A stretch of 28,941 nucleotides of DNA, from the NCBI GenBank assembly GCA_023390245.1, contig JAEWDF010000017.1, forward strand, positions 1-28,941, in the 5' to 3' direction. Origin of the DNA: Pseudomonadota bacterium (GTDB taxonomy: Bacteria > Pseudomonadota > Alphaproteobacteria > Caulobacterales > Caulobacteraceae). The translations under genes and the position numbers were made by a program. Shown piece after piece: positions 15,621-23,677 of this stretch; positions within the stretch are counted from its first letter, which is position 1, and each line of letters starts with the position of its first letter. The notes under the pieces were generated by a model. That model saw only the letters and a list, made by a program, of their open reading frames with translations. It had not been told where the DNA came from and did no database searches.

Positions 15621-18040
15621 AGTTCACCCTTTCCTGGCTGAAGAACCACCTCGAGACCGAGGCGGACGTGCATCAGATCGCCGAGGCCATGACCATGGCC
15701 GGGCTGGAGGTCGAGGACGTCGTCGACCCGGCGGCCAAGCTGGCGCCGTTCACAGTGGCGAAGATCATCTCGGCCGAACGGCATCCGAACGCCGACCGGC
15801 TGCAGGTCTGCCAGGTCGAGACTGTCGACGGGATGAAGGAGATCGTCTGCGGCGCCCCGAACGCGCGGGCGGGCCTGACCACCATCTACGCCCCCATCGG
15901 CGCCTATGTGCCGGGCCTGGGCGTGACCCTGGTGGAGAAGCCGGTGCGCGGCGTGGTGTCGAACGGCATGCTGTGCTCGGCCGCCGAGCTGGAGCTGGCC
16001 GAGGACAGCGACGGCATCCAGGAGCTGCCGCCCGAGATCCCGGTCGGCACGCCGGTCGCCGGCGTCTTCGGCGCCGATCCGGTGATCGACTTCGAGGTGA
16101 CGCCGAATCGGCCCGACTGGCTGGGCGTCGCCGGCATCGCCCGCGATCTGGCCGCCGTCGGGGCCGGCGCGCTGAAGCATTTCGACATCGCCGTGGTGCG
16201 CGGCGGCTTTCCGTCGCCGGTCTCGGTGCGGATCGAGGCGCCGGAGATGTGCCCGGTCTTCGCCGGCCGCGTGATCCGCGGCGTCAGCAACGGCCCGTCG
16301 CCGGCCTGGCTGCAGCAGCGGCTGACCGCCATCGGCCTGCGCCCCATCAACCGGCTGGTCGACGTCACCAACCTGATCGCCTACGACCGCGCCCGCCCCC
16401 TGCACGTCTATGACCTGGCCAAGCTGTCGGGGACCGAGATCGTCGTGCGCGCCGGCCAGGTGTCGCGCGAAACGGCCGAGCCGGAGCATCTGATCGCCCT
16501 GGACGGCAAGACCTACGCCGCCCTGCCGAGCGACTGCGTCATCGCCGACGCGGCCGGCGAACGGCCCATCGGTCTGGGCGGCGTGATGGGCGGGGAATCG
16601 ACCGGCTGCGACGACGACACCGTCGACGTCTTCCTGGAAAGCGCCTGGTTCGACCCGCTGGTCATCGCCCAGACGGGGCGGACCCACGCCCTCCATTCGG
16701 ACGCCCAGTACCGGTTCGCGCGCGGGGTCGATCCCGCCTCGGTGACCCCGGGGCTGGAGCTGGCGACGCGGCTGATCCTGGACCTGTGCGGCGGCGAGCC
16801 GTCCGAGATCGTCTATGTCGGCGAACCGCCCGCCAATCCGGCGCCCGTCGCCTTCGATCCGGCCCATGTGAAGCAACTGACGGGCATGGAGCTGGCCGAC
16901 GACCGCATCGGGACCATCCTGGGCCAGCTGGGCTTTCTGGTTCAGGCCGCGCCGGACGGGCAGGCCGAGCCCTGGATCGTGACCCCGCCGTCCTTCCGCC
17001 GTGATGTCGAAGGCCCCGCCGACCTGGTCGAGGAGGTGGCGCGCATCGAGGGCTTCGATCACCTGCCCGCAACGCCCCTGCCCGAGGCGACGCGCCCCTC
17101 CGGCGGCGTGCTGAATCCGCGCCAGGCGCGCGTGCGCACCGCGCGTCGCGCCCTGGCCGCCCTGGGCTACGCGGAGGCCGTCACATGGTCCTTCACCAAG
17201 CAGTCGACGGCCGCCCTGTTCGGCGGCGGGGACGATCGGCTGGTGCTGGAGAACCCGATCGCGACCGACCTGGACTGCATGCGACCCTCGGCCCTGCCCA
17301 ACCTGATCCAGGCGGCGGCGCGCAACGCCGCGCGCGGTTTCGCCGACGCGGCCCTGTTCGAGATCGGCCCCATCTATCTGGGCGACGGCCCCAAGGATCA
17401 GCGCACGGTCATCGCCGGCCTGGTCGCGCCGCATGCGCCGCGCTTCTGGGACGGCGCCGACGAGGCGCCGTTGTTCCGGCTCAAGGGCGACCTGACCGCC
17501 CTACTGGAGGAGATCGGCGCGCCGGTCGGCGCGCTGCAGCTGGTCCAGGGCCAGAACCGCGACTGGTGGCATCCCGGCCGCTCCGCCCGGTTGCAGCTGG
17601 GTCCCAAGAACGTGATCGTCGAGTTCGGCGAGCTGCATCCGCGCGTGCTGAAGGCGCTGGACGCCGACGCGCCGATGCTGGCCTTCGAGATCGTGCTCGA
17701 CAATGTGCCCGAGCCGCGCGGCAAGGCCTCCAAGGCGCGCGGGGCGGCCTCCCTGTCCAGCCTGATGCCCCTCAGCCGCGACTTCGCCTTCGTGGTCGGG
17801 GAGGCCAAGCCGGTCGGAGACCTGGTCCGCGCCGTCCAGGGCGCCGACAAGGCCCTGATCGCCGAGGTGCGCGTGTTCGACATCTATCGCGGCAAGGGCG
17901 TGGACGAGGGCTTCAAGTCCGTCGCGCTGGAAGTCGTCATCCAGCCCCGCGACGCCACCCTGACCGACGCCGAGATCGAGGCGCTGACCGCCAAGATCGT
18001 CGCCGCGGTCGAGAAGCAGGGCGGCAAGCTGCGGGCCTGA
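15617..18040 (+). CDS. pheT: Phenylalanine-tRNA ligase beta subunit
   Basis: An 807-aa protein with all usual PheT domains in order. The N-terminus is KFTLSWLKNHLE; an EMAP/OB-type tRNA-binding domain spans about 40-150 (VAKIISAERHPNADRLQVCQV). A B3/B4 editing domain covers about 210-390, including RPINRLVDVTN. A B5 domain follows at about 410-490, then the catalytic-like core, and a C-terminal ferredoxin-fold anticodon-binding domain (about 710-807, SLMPLSRDFAFVV). It acts with PheS and hydrolyses misacylated Tyr-tRNA-Phe. The start is GTG at 15617, overlapping the stop of the unknown gene. A palindromic repeat follows within 9 nt of the stop. Confidence 0.96.
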   Translation: MKFTLSWLKNHLETEADVHQIAEAMTMAGLEVEDVVDPAAKLAPFTVAKIISAERHPNADRLQVCQVETVDGMKEIVCGAPNARAGLTTIYAPIGAYVPGLGVTLVEKPVRGVVSNGMLCSAAELELAEDSDGIQELPPEIPVGTPVAGVFGADPVIDFEVTPNRPDWLGVAGIARDLAAVGAGALKHFDIAVVRGGFPSPVSVRIEAPEMCPVFAGRVIRGVSNGPSPAWLQQRLTAIGLRPINRLVDVTNLIAYDRARPLHVYDLAKLSGTEIVVRAGQVSRETAEPEHLIALDGKTYAALPSDCVIADAAGERPIGLGGVMGGESTGCDDDTVDVFLESAWFDPLVIAQTGRTHALHSDAQYRFARGVDPASVTPGLELATRLILDLCGGEPSEIVYVGEPPANPAPVAFDPAHVKQLTGMELADDRIGTILGQLGFLVQAAPDGQAEPWIVTPPSFRRDVEGPADLVEEVARIEGFDHLPATPLPEATRPSGGVLNPRQARVRTARRALAALGYAEAVTWSFTKQSTAALFGGGDDRLVLENPIATDLDCMRPSALPNLIQAAARNAARGFADAALFEIGPIYLGDGPKDQRTVIAGLVAPHAPRFWDGADEAPLFRLKGDLTALLEEIGAPVGALQLVQGQNRDWWHPGRSARLQLGPKNVIVEFGELHPRVLKALDADAPMLAFEIVLDNVPEPRGKASKARGAASLSSLMPLSRDFAFVVGEAKPVGDLVRAVQGADKALIAEVRVFDIYRGKGVDEGFKSVALEVVIQPRDATLTDAEIEALTAKIVAAVEKQGGKLRA

Positions 18041-18048
18041 CACCCTGT

Positions 18049-18212
18049 CTCCTCCCCGCTTTGCGGGGAGGTGGCTCGGAGCGCAGCGGAGAGACGGAGG
18101 GGTTCTTCGCGTCCCCTCAGGCGCCGGAGCCGCTCCACCGCGTAGCCTGTCCTCGGGCTCGCCTTTGGCGAGACCCCGGGGGCGGTCCCCCTCCCCGCAA
18201 AGCGGGGAGGAG
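18049..18212. repeat. Palindromic intergenic repeat with hairpin-forming arms (CTCCTCCCCGC family)
   Basis: The left arm (18049-18071) and right arm (18190-18212) are perfect 23-nt inverted copies. Each arm is itself a hairpin, CCTCCCCGC paired with GCGGGGAGG around TTT or AAA. The interior has GCTCGGAGCGCAGCGGAGAG-type sequence also seen in relatives of this element. A related element is at 27505-27652. Placed after pheT, it could end transcription, but no T-run is present. Confidence 0.85.
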
Positions 18213-18222
18213 ACGTGTCCCT

Positions 18223-18239
18223 GTAAGGTCCGGTTAACC
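18223..18239 (+). promoter_or_regulatory. Near-consensus CtrA binding site upstream of eipA
   Basis: The bases read GTAA-(7 nt)-TTAACC, differing at one position from the CtrA consensus TTAA-N7-TTAAC. The TTAACC half lies in a perfect GGTTAACC palindrome (18232-18239), 96 nt before the eipA ATG. CtrA is the master cell-cycle regulator of Caulobacter and relatives, and direct activation of eipA by CtrA has been reported in Brucella abortus. Binding here is inferred. Confidence 0.6.
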
Positions 18240-18335
18240 TTGAAGCCGCAAGGCTGCCGCAAAGGTCGGGGACGCTGATGCAAAGCCCGGCGCGCCTGCG
18301 CCGGCCGACCTCTCGCCGCCTTCCGGAGCCTGTCC

Positions 18336-18941
18336 ATGCACCGTCGCCAACTGATCCTGTCCGGCCTGGCCACCGCCGCCGGCGCCTCCTCGCTGGGCGC
18401 CTGCGCGACCAATCCGCAGCCGAACTATCCGATCCAGTCGGACCAGCAGGCCCAGTCCTACACCTTCGACGAACTGGTCGCGGCCGGCTCCAAGGAGCTG
18501 GGCATCGCGGCCGAGGCCGTGGGCGGCGCCATCGAGCGCGTGTTCGCCGACCAGGGCGATCGCCCGACCGCCTATATCGCGGGCGAGGAGGGCGCGGGCT
18601 CCTTCGTCGTCGGCGCGCGCTACGGGCGCGGCGCCCTGCACATGAAGGACCTGTCGGCCTCGCAGGAGGTGTTCTGGCAGGGCGCCTCGATCGGCTGGGA
18701 CTGGGGCGGCAACGCCAGCCGGGTCTTCACCCTGGTCTACGGCCTGTACCACCCCGACATGGTCTATCGCCGCTATCCCGGCGTCGAGGGCTCGGCCTAT
18801 CTGATCGGCGGGCTGGGCGTGAACTACCAGCAGGCGGACGGCATCGTCCTGGCGCCGATCCGCACCGGGGTCGGCCTGCGCCTGGGCGCCAACGTCGGCA
18901 CCATGAGCTACAGCCGCCAGCGCAACCTGCTGCCGTTCTAA
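18336..18941 (+). CDS. eipA: EipA-family (DUF1134) cell-envelope protein
   Basis: A 201-aa protein of the DUF1134 family, found across alphaproteobacteria. The Brucella member EipA is a periplasmic protein needed for envelope-stress resistance; its biochemical activity is not known. The N-terminus has paired arginines (R3-R4) before a hydrophobic stretch, ending in LGAC with C23. It could therefore be a lipoprotein, possibly exported by the Tat route, though a plain Sec signal is not excluded. The mature domain has the glycine-rich family pattern, including YIAGEEGAGSFVVGARYGRG, GWDWGGNASRVF and YLIGGLGVNY. CCGGAG lies 8 nt before the ATG. A CtrA-type site lies upstream. It is convergent with the phasin-like gene, with only 4 nt between stops. 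Confidence 0.88.
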   Translation: MHRRQLILSGLATAAGASSLGACATNPQPNYPIQSDQQAQSYTFDELVAAGSKELGIAAEAVGGAIERVFADQGDRPTAYIAGEEGAGSFVVGARYGRGALHMKDLSASQEVFWQGASIGWDWGGNASRVFTLVYGLYHPDMVYRRYPGVEGSAYLIGGLGVNYQQADGIVLAPIRTGVGLRLGANVGTMSYSRQRNLLPF

Positions 18942-18945
18942 TCGA

Positions 18946-19413
18946 TCAGTCGCGCCGCAGCCGCCGCGCATTGGCCGTGGCGGCCGCGTGCAGCGGTCCG
19001 AGCGCCGCCTGCTGGGTCTGGACGGCCGCGTTCTGCGCCTCGGCCCAGGCGGCGCCGGCGCGGCCCAGCCACTGCGCCAGATAGTCCGTCTGGATGCGCG
19101 CGGCCTCGGCCGGCGTGCGGGCTGCGGCCAGGCGCGCGGCGGCGTCCAGCGCCCGCTCCGTCTCCGTCATCGCCTGCTCGACGGCCTTCGTTCCGGCCGC
19201 GATCTGCGCCCGCGCCAGGGCCTCGGCCGAGGCGGCGGCGGCGACCGCCTTTTCCGATCCCATCAGGGCGATCTCGGCCAGGTCGGCGGAGGCCGGGTCC
19301 GCCAGCGCCCCGGCCAGGATCACGGATCGCGCCGCCACCACCTCGGCCGAGGCGGCGGCCAGTTCGGCCCCGACTCGCGCGGCCTCCAGCGGTCCGACGG
19401 CCCGGCGGCTCAG
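18946..19413 (-). CDS. Phasin-like protein (apparent CTG start)
   Basis: A 155-aa, Ala-rich, mostly helical protein resembling phasins, the small proteins that coat PHB granules. The pattern ARTPAEAARIQTDYLAQWLG followed by AWAEAQNAA (about 108-135) fits the phasin core. It has no Cys and no signal peptide. The reading frame continues upstream inside the creatininase gene, but has no ATG, GTG or TTG for hundreds of bases before the conserved region. A CTG at 19413-19411 overlaps the upstream TGA (CTGA) and has GAGG 7 nt before it, so I propose it as the start. The first standard alternative is GTG at 19341, which would give 131 aa. A sequencing error or mutated ATG is the other explanation. 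It is last in the emrA-emrB-tetR-creatininase run. Confidence 0.6.
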   Translation of the reverse strand: MSRRAVGPLEAARVGAELAAASAEVVAARSVILAGALADPASADLAEIALMGSEKAVAAAASAEALARAQIAAGTKAVEQAMTETERALDAAARLAAARTPAEAARIQTDYLAQWLGRAGAAWAEAQNAAVQTQQAALGPLHAAATANARRLRRD

Positions 19414-20171
19414 GGTCGGGCCTCGGCGGCGAAGTCGGCCACGTCCCTCAGCAGGGTGGGGACGGCGGCGTCGATGATGCGCTGGCCCTTCTCCGGGCTG
19501 GCCTGGCCCGGATCGGAGCCGATGCGGCCGTCGGGGAAGCGCGCGCGATAGTCCAGCGCGTCGCGGATCGGCCCGTTCGGCGCGATCTTTGGCGAATAGT
19601 CGGCGGTCTTGATCCGATCGGGGTAGGCTGCCTGGGTCACCGCGATCTCGGACGGCGTGGCGTGGGCGCCGTGGCCGGTCGGGAAGATCGAGCTGCACAG
19701 GCCGTGCACACCCGGCAGATCCCACCAGTTCTTCAGCTTCAGCACGAACGGCGGCTGTTCCTCCACGAAGCTCCACTCGGCGTAGATTTCGGAGAAGGTC
19801 GCCTCGATGGTGGCGACGTTGCCGCCGTGCCCGTTCAGGAAATAGATCCGCTCGAAGCCGTGGCGGCTCAAGGACGAGACCCAGTCGGTGATCGCCGCCA
19901 TGAAGGTCGAGGGGCGCAGGCTGATCGTCCCCGCGAAGGCCAGGTGATGCTGGGCCATGCCGATGTTGAAGGTGGGCGCGACGATCAGGGCGTCGTCGGC
20001 CTTTTCCGCCGCATGGGCGATGATTTCGGGGCACAGCCAATCGGTGCCCAGGAGACCCGTCGGCCCGTGCTGCTCGTTCGAGCCGATCGGGACCACCACC
20101 GTCTTTGACAGCGGCCGGCCGTCGTTCAGGCGGGCGTCGATCTCGGGCCAGGACGACAGGGGGATCAGCAT
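19410..20171 (-). CDS. Creatininase-family amidohydrolase
   Basis: A 253-aa protein of the creatininase superfamily: metal-dependent hydrolases acting on cyclic or linear amides, such as creatininase, MftE and FAPy deformylase ArfB. Metal-binding motifs are GSNEQHGP (30-37; E33, H35), GTD (42-44; D44), NGHGGN (113-118; H115) and HATPSE (170-175; E175). The substrate cannot be read from the sequence, and the usual GPHLPLGTD is replaced here by GPTGLLGTD. The ATG at 20171 has AGGAG upstream and a family-like N-terminus; a frame from 20255 would run into the regulator gene. It starts 4 nt after the tetR-type gene and overlaps the phasin-like gene. Confidence 0.87.
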   Translation of the reverse strand: MLIPLSSWPEIDARLNDGRPLSKTVVVPIGSNEQHGPTGLLGTDWLCPEIIAHAAEKADDALIVAPTFNIGMAQHHLAFAGTISLRPSTFMAAITDWVSSLSRHGFERIYFLNGHGGNVATIEATFSEIYAEWSFVEEQPPFVLKLKNWWDLPGVHGLCSSIFPTGHGAHATPSEIAVTQAAYPDRIKTADYSPKIAPNGPIRDALDYRARFPDGRIGSDPGQASPEKGQRIIDAAVPTLLRDVADFAAEARP

Positions 20172-20175
20172 GGCT

Positions 20176-20832
20176 CTACTCCTTGGGACGGGCGTCCGGA
20201 CTAGCGCGGTTCGGCGCCGCTCCGCCAGCCTTGTCGGCTGCGCCCGCGGGCGCATGGGCGGCCGCGAAGATGCGCGCCGCTTCCCGGGCGCGGGCCGGCC
20301 GCCACTCCGGCGCCAGCTGCGGCACGTCCAGCATGGCGCGCAGGTGGCCGTGGCCCAGCACCAGGCCGGAGAACATCTCGGCCGCCTCGTCCGGATCGGC
20401 GACGTCCAGCCGGCCCAGCCGCGCCTGCTCGGCCAGCCAGGCCGACAGGGCGCCCAGGCTGCGGCGCGGCCCGGCCTCGTAGATGGCGTGGGCGATCTCG
20501 GGCGCCTCGACCGACACCAGGACGACGCCGCGCATGGAGCCGATCTTGTCGGCCGCGCACACCTTGTTCAGCAGGGTCAGGGCCAGGGCCTCCAGCACCG
20601 CCTGCGGTTCACCCGCCGTCTTCAGCGGCGCCGTCACGTCCTCGACCCGCTTCTTGGCCAGGGCCTCGACGATCTCCAGCTTGGAGGCGAAGCGGTTGTA
20701 GACGGTCTGCTTCGACACCCCCGCCAGGCGCGCGATCTCCTCCATCTTGGCGGCCAGCCCCTTGTCGGCGAACAGGGTCGTGGCGGCGTCGAGGATCGCC
20801 TCGCTCTTCCTCTCGTCGACATGACGCGCCAT
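20176..20832 (-). CDS. TetR-family transcriptional regulator
   Basis: A 218-aa protein with an N-terminal TetR helix-turn-helix at about residues 12-58 (ILDAATTLFADKGL, then IARLAGVSKQTVYNRFASK). The C-terminal helical ligand domain is followed by an Ala/Pro-rich tail. Such regulators usually repress the pump genes they sit beside and release DNA upon binding a pump substrate. Its ATG overlaps the emrB TGA (TGATG at 20834-20830), so it is co-translated with the pump and would control its own operon. The operator is expected upstream of emrA; a weak candidate is at 23599-23614. Confidence 0.9.
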   Translation of the reverse strand: MARHVDERKSEAILDAATTLFADKGLAAKMEEIARLAGVSKQTVYNRFASKLEIVEALAKKRVEDVTAPLKTAGEPQAVLEALALTLLNKVCAADKIGSMRGVVLVSVEAPEIAHAIYEAGPRRSLGALSAWLAEQARLGRLDVADPDEAAEMFSGLVLGHGHLRAMLDVPQLAPEWRPARAREAARIFAAAHAPAGAADKAGGAAPNRASPDARPKE

Positions 20833-22454
20833 CAGTGGGCGTCCGAGGGCGGCGCGCCGGCCGGGGCGCGGACCGGGCGGGACAGCAGGGTGACGAAGGC
20901 GGCGCAGGCGCAGCCGATGGCCAGCATGGCGAAGGCGTCGCCGAAGGCCAGGGTCGTCGCCTGCCGTTGCAGCAGGCCGAAGATCGCCTTCATCGCCGCG
21001 CCCGCGGGATCGATGGAGTCGGCGAAGCGCTGGCTCATCCCGGCCATCATCTGGCGCATGGCCTGGTCCGACTGGGTGATGCCGCTGGTCAGCTCGGCCA
21101 TGTGCAGCGCCGTATTGGTCGTCAGGCTGGTGTTCAGGACCGCCAGGCCGAAGGCTCCGCCGACGTTGCGCGCCAGGTTCACCAGGCCGGAGGCGTTCTT
21201 GACCATGTGCGGCGGCAGGGTGGCCATGGTCACCTGCTGCGAGGCGATCATCGCCATCATCACGCCCACGCCCCGGAAGGCCTGGACCGAGGCGAATTCC
21301 CAGAAGCCCCATTCGTTGGTGACGGCGTGGGCCTCCCACATGCCCCAGGCGCACATCATGAAACCGGCGAACATCAGCACCCGCGCGTCCAGCAGGCGCA
21401 CCAGCCGTCCGGCGAAGGGACCGGTGGCGAACATGGCCAGACCCGAGACGATCATGGTGGTGCCGACCTCGGCCGAGGAGTATTCCCGCACCCGGCCCAG
21501 GAACAGCGGCAGCAGGAAGGTGCCGCCGAACAGGGCCGCGCCGACGATGAAGGTCATCACCACCCCTACCGTGAAGTTGCGGTTGCCGAAGGCGCGCAGC
21601 TCCACGATCGGCTGGCGATAGACCAGCGACCGCCACACGAAGGCCGGGCCGGTGATCGCCGCGATCACCGTCAGTAGCAGGATGTTCGTATCGTCGAACC
21701 AGTCGTTCTTGGACCCCTCCTCCAGGACGAACTGCATGCTCATCAGGAAGACGGCCATCAGAGCCAGGCCCCACCAGTCGAAACCCTTGGCCAGGGACGG
21801 GTCGCCCTTGTCGAAATTGGCGTAGCGGCCGACCAGGAACATCACCACCAGACCCGGCAGCACATTAATGAAGAACAGCCAGCGCCAGCTCAGCCACTCG
21901 GTCAGATGGCCGCCCAGCGTCGGGCCCACCGTGGGCGCCAGGGTCACGATCAGGCCCATGACCACGCTGGCCGTGACCCGCTTCGACGGCGGGAAGGCGG
22001 TGAAGGCCACGGCGAAGACCGTCGGGATCATGGCCCCGCCGACGAAGCCCTGGATGGCCCGGAACAGGATCATGGTGTCGATCGACGACGACAGGCCGGT
22101 GGCGATGCTCATCAGCACGAAGCCGGCGCAGGAGGCCAGGAACAGCCGCTGCGTCCCCCACAGCCGCGACAGGAAGCCCGACAGCGGGATCATCACCACC
22201 TCGGGGATCAGATACGCGGTCTGGATCCAGCTGATCTCGTCGGCCGAGGCGCCGACCCCGGCCTGGATCTGCGGCAGGGAGGCGGCGACGATCTGGATGT
22301 CCAGGATCGCCATGAACTGGCCGACCACCATCCCGGCGAAGCCGAGCAGCAGCATGGTCCAGTTGATCTCGGGATGGCCGGCGACGGGGCCGCCTTGCGG
22401 GGCCTTCGCCGCCGGAGCCGGCGCGACGCCGGCCGCAGGGCCGGCGGCGGTCAC
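20832..22454 (-). CDS. emrB: DHA2-family multidrug efflux MFS transporter (EmrB-like)
   Basis: A 540-aa major facilitator transporter with about 14 membrane segments. The DHA2 motif LDIQIVAASLPQI is at 51-63, followed by DEISWIQTAYLIPEVVMIPL, typical of EmrB/QacA drug:H+ antiporters, and GLIVTLAPTVGPTLGG (motif C-like). It should work with the EmrA-type adaptor encoded upstream, and an outer-membrane TolC-like channel from elsewhere, to expel hydrophobic compounds. It starts at GTG (22454-22452), overlapping the emrA TGA (GTGA). A 28-residue Pro/Ala-rich cytoplasmic tail precedes the first helix. The TetR-type gene overlaps its end. Confidence 0.92.
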   Translation of the reverse strand: MTAAGPAAGVAPAPAAKAPQGGPVAGHPEINWTMLLLGFAGMVVGQFMAILDIQIVAASLPQIQAGVGASADEISWIQTAYLIPEVVMIPLSGFLSRLWGTQRLFLASCAGFVLMSIATGLSSSIDTMILFRAIQGFVGGAMIPTVFAVAFTAFPPSKRVTASVVMGLIVTLAPTVGPTLGGHLTEWLSWRWLFFINVLPGLVVMFLVGRYANFDKGDPSLAKGFDWWGLALMAVFLMSMQFVLEEGSKNDWFDDTNILLLTVIAAITGPAFVWRSLVYRQPIVELRAFGNRNFTVGVVMTFIVGAALFGGTFLLPLFLGRVREYSSAEVGTTMIVSGLAMFATGPFAGRLVRLLDARVLMFAGFMMCAWGMWEAHAVTNEWGFWEFASVQAFRGVGVMMAMIASQQVTMATLPPHMVKNASGLVNLARNVGGAFGLAVLNTSLTTNTALHMAELTSGITQSDQAMRQMMAGMSQRFADSIDPAGAAMKAIFGLLQRQATTLAFGDAFAMLAIGCACAAFVTLLSRPVRAPAGAPPSDAH

Positions 22455-23548
22455 TGGGCGGGGGCCCCGCCGGCGGCCATCTGCGCGCCGGCGGCCTCGG
22501 CGAAGCTCTGGCCGCCCCTGCTCTTCAGGTCCACCTTGACCTCCAGCGACAGGCCGGGCCGCAGGGCCACGCCGCCCTCGCTGCGCGACACGGCGATGCG
22601 AACCGGCACGCGCTGGGTGATCTTGGTGAAGTTGCCGGTGGCGTTCTCGATCGGGATCAGGGCGAATTCGGAGCCGGTGGCCGGGGCGAAGCTGTCGACG
22701 CGGCCGTGGATCTTGCGGCCGGGGAAGGCGTCGGCGGTGATCTCCACGTCCTGCCCGATGCGCACCTTGCCCAGCTGCGTCTCCTTGAAGTTGGCCACCA
22801 CATAGGCGTCGCCCATAGGCACGATCGACAGCAGCTGGGCGCCGGCGTTGACATACTGGCCGACGCGGACGCTGCGGGCGCCCACCACGCCGGCGACGGG
22901 TGCGCGGATCACGGTGCGCTCCAGCGCGATCTGCGCCTGCTGGAGACGCGCGCGGGCCTGTTCGACCGCCGCGACGCTCTGCTCGCGGGTCGACCCCAGG
23001 ACGCCGGCGGTGCGCTGCTCGGCCACCAGGGCCGCCTGGGCCTGGTCGACGCTGGCGCGCGCGGTCTGGGCCTGGGCCTGCTGGGTCTGGATGCGCTGCT
23101 GCGACACCCAGCCCTGTTCGGCCAGCTTGCCGTAGCGCTCGACCTCGGCGTTGGCCAGGTTGGCCTGGGCGTGCGCCTGGGTCACGGCGGCGGCGCGGGC
23201 GGCGATGGCGGCCTGCTCCTGCGCGGCCTGGGCGTCGACATTGCCGACGGCGGCGATGGCCGCCTGAAGGTTGGCCTGCGCCTGGGCCAGCTCGGCCTGC
23301 TGGTCCGCATCGTCCAGCTTGACCAGGACCTGGCCGGCTTCGACCCGCTGGTTGTCGCCGACCAGCACCTCGGTGACCCGGCCGGACAGCTGGGGCGCGA
23401 CATTGGTGGTGTCGGCCTGGACGAAGGCGTTGTCGGTCTTCTCGAACCGCTGGCCGTTGATCCACCAGACGGCGCCGCCGACCAGCAGCAGCAGGGCGAC
23501 CAGGCCGGCGACGAACAGGGGCAGGCGCTTCTTCAGTTCGGGAGACAT
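22451..23548 (-). CDS. emrA: HlyD/EmrA-family membrane fusion protein
   Basis: A 365-aa periplasmic adaptor with one N-terminal membrane helix (about 10-30). The EmrA-type biotinyl-lipoyl half-motif TDNAFVQADTTNVAPQLSGRV is split across residues 38-58. A long alanine- and glutamine-rich helical hairpin (about 85-190) carries the coiled coil. The second lipoyl half and beta-barrel follow (RTVIRAPVAGVVGARSV and onward). It bridges EmrB to an outer-membrane channel. The ATG at 23548 has GGAA about 6 nt upstream. It is the first gene of the coupled minus-strand run. The gene upstream, on the other strand, is the flavin amine oxidase. Confidence 0.92.
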   Translation of the reverse strand: MSPELKKRLPLFVAGLVALLLLVGGAVWWINGQRFEKTDNAFVQADTTNVAPQLSGRVTEVLVGDNQRVEAGQVLVKLDDADQQAELAQAQANLQAAIAAVGNVDAQAAQEQAAIAARAAAVTQAHAQANLANAEVERYGKLAEQGWVSQQRIQTQQAQAQTARASVDQAQAALVAEQRTAGVLGSTREQSVAAVEQARARLQQAQIALERTVIRAPVAGVVGARSVRVGQYVNAGAQLLSIVPMGDAYVVANFKETQLGKVRIGQDVEITADAFPGRKIHGRVDSFAPATGSEFALIPIENATGNFTKITQRVPVRIAVSRSEGGVALRPGLSLEVKVDLKSRGGQSFAEAAGAQMAAGGAPAQ

Positions 23549-23598
23549 GCGGATTCCGGGGGAGGAGATGGTGCGGCGTTTTGTAGCGGCGGCTAAAA

Positions 23599-23614
23599 TG
23601 GACCCGAACGTCTA
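23599..23614. promoter_or_regulatory. Weak candidate operator for the emrAB-tetR operon
   Basis: TGGAC-(6 nt)-GTCTA is an inverted repeat with one mismatch. On the minus strand it falls between a TTGATT (-35-like) and an A/T-rich -10-like stretch, a common place for a TetR operator. The arms are short, so the case is weak. Confidence 0.25.
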
Positions 23615-23677
23615 AAAATCAACCGCCATTGTGCGACGCAATGAACACAGGCTGTTTCGGCGTGTTATTCCGGCCGC

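Noticed and set aside
15278..17434. 718-codon minus-strand frame opposite pheT.
   Set aside because: It has antisense composition (Gly/Arg/Asp-rich) and no motif; pheT on the plus strand explains the region.
18041..18240. The alternating G/C-rich short repeats were considered as a CRISPR-like array.
   Set aside because: There are only two arms, in inverted orientation, with no regular repeat-spacer pattern and no cas genes nearby.
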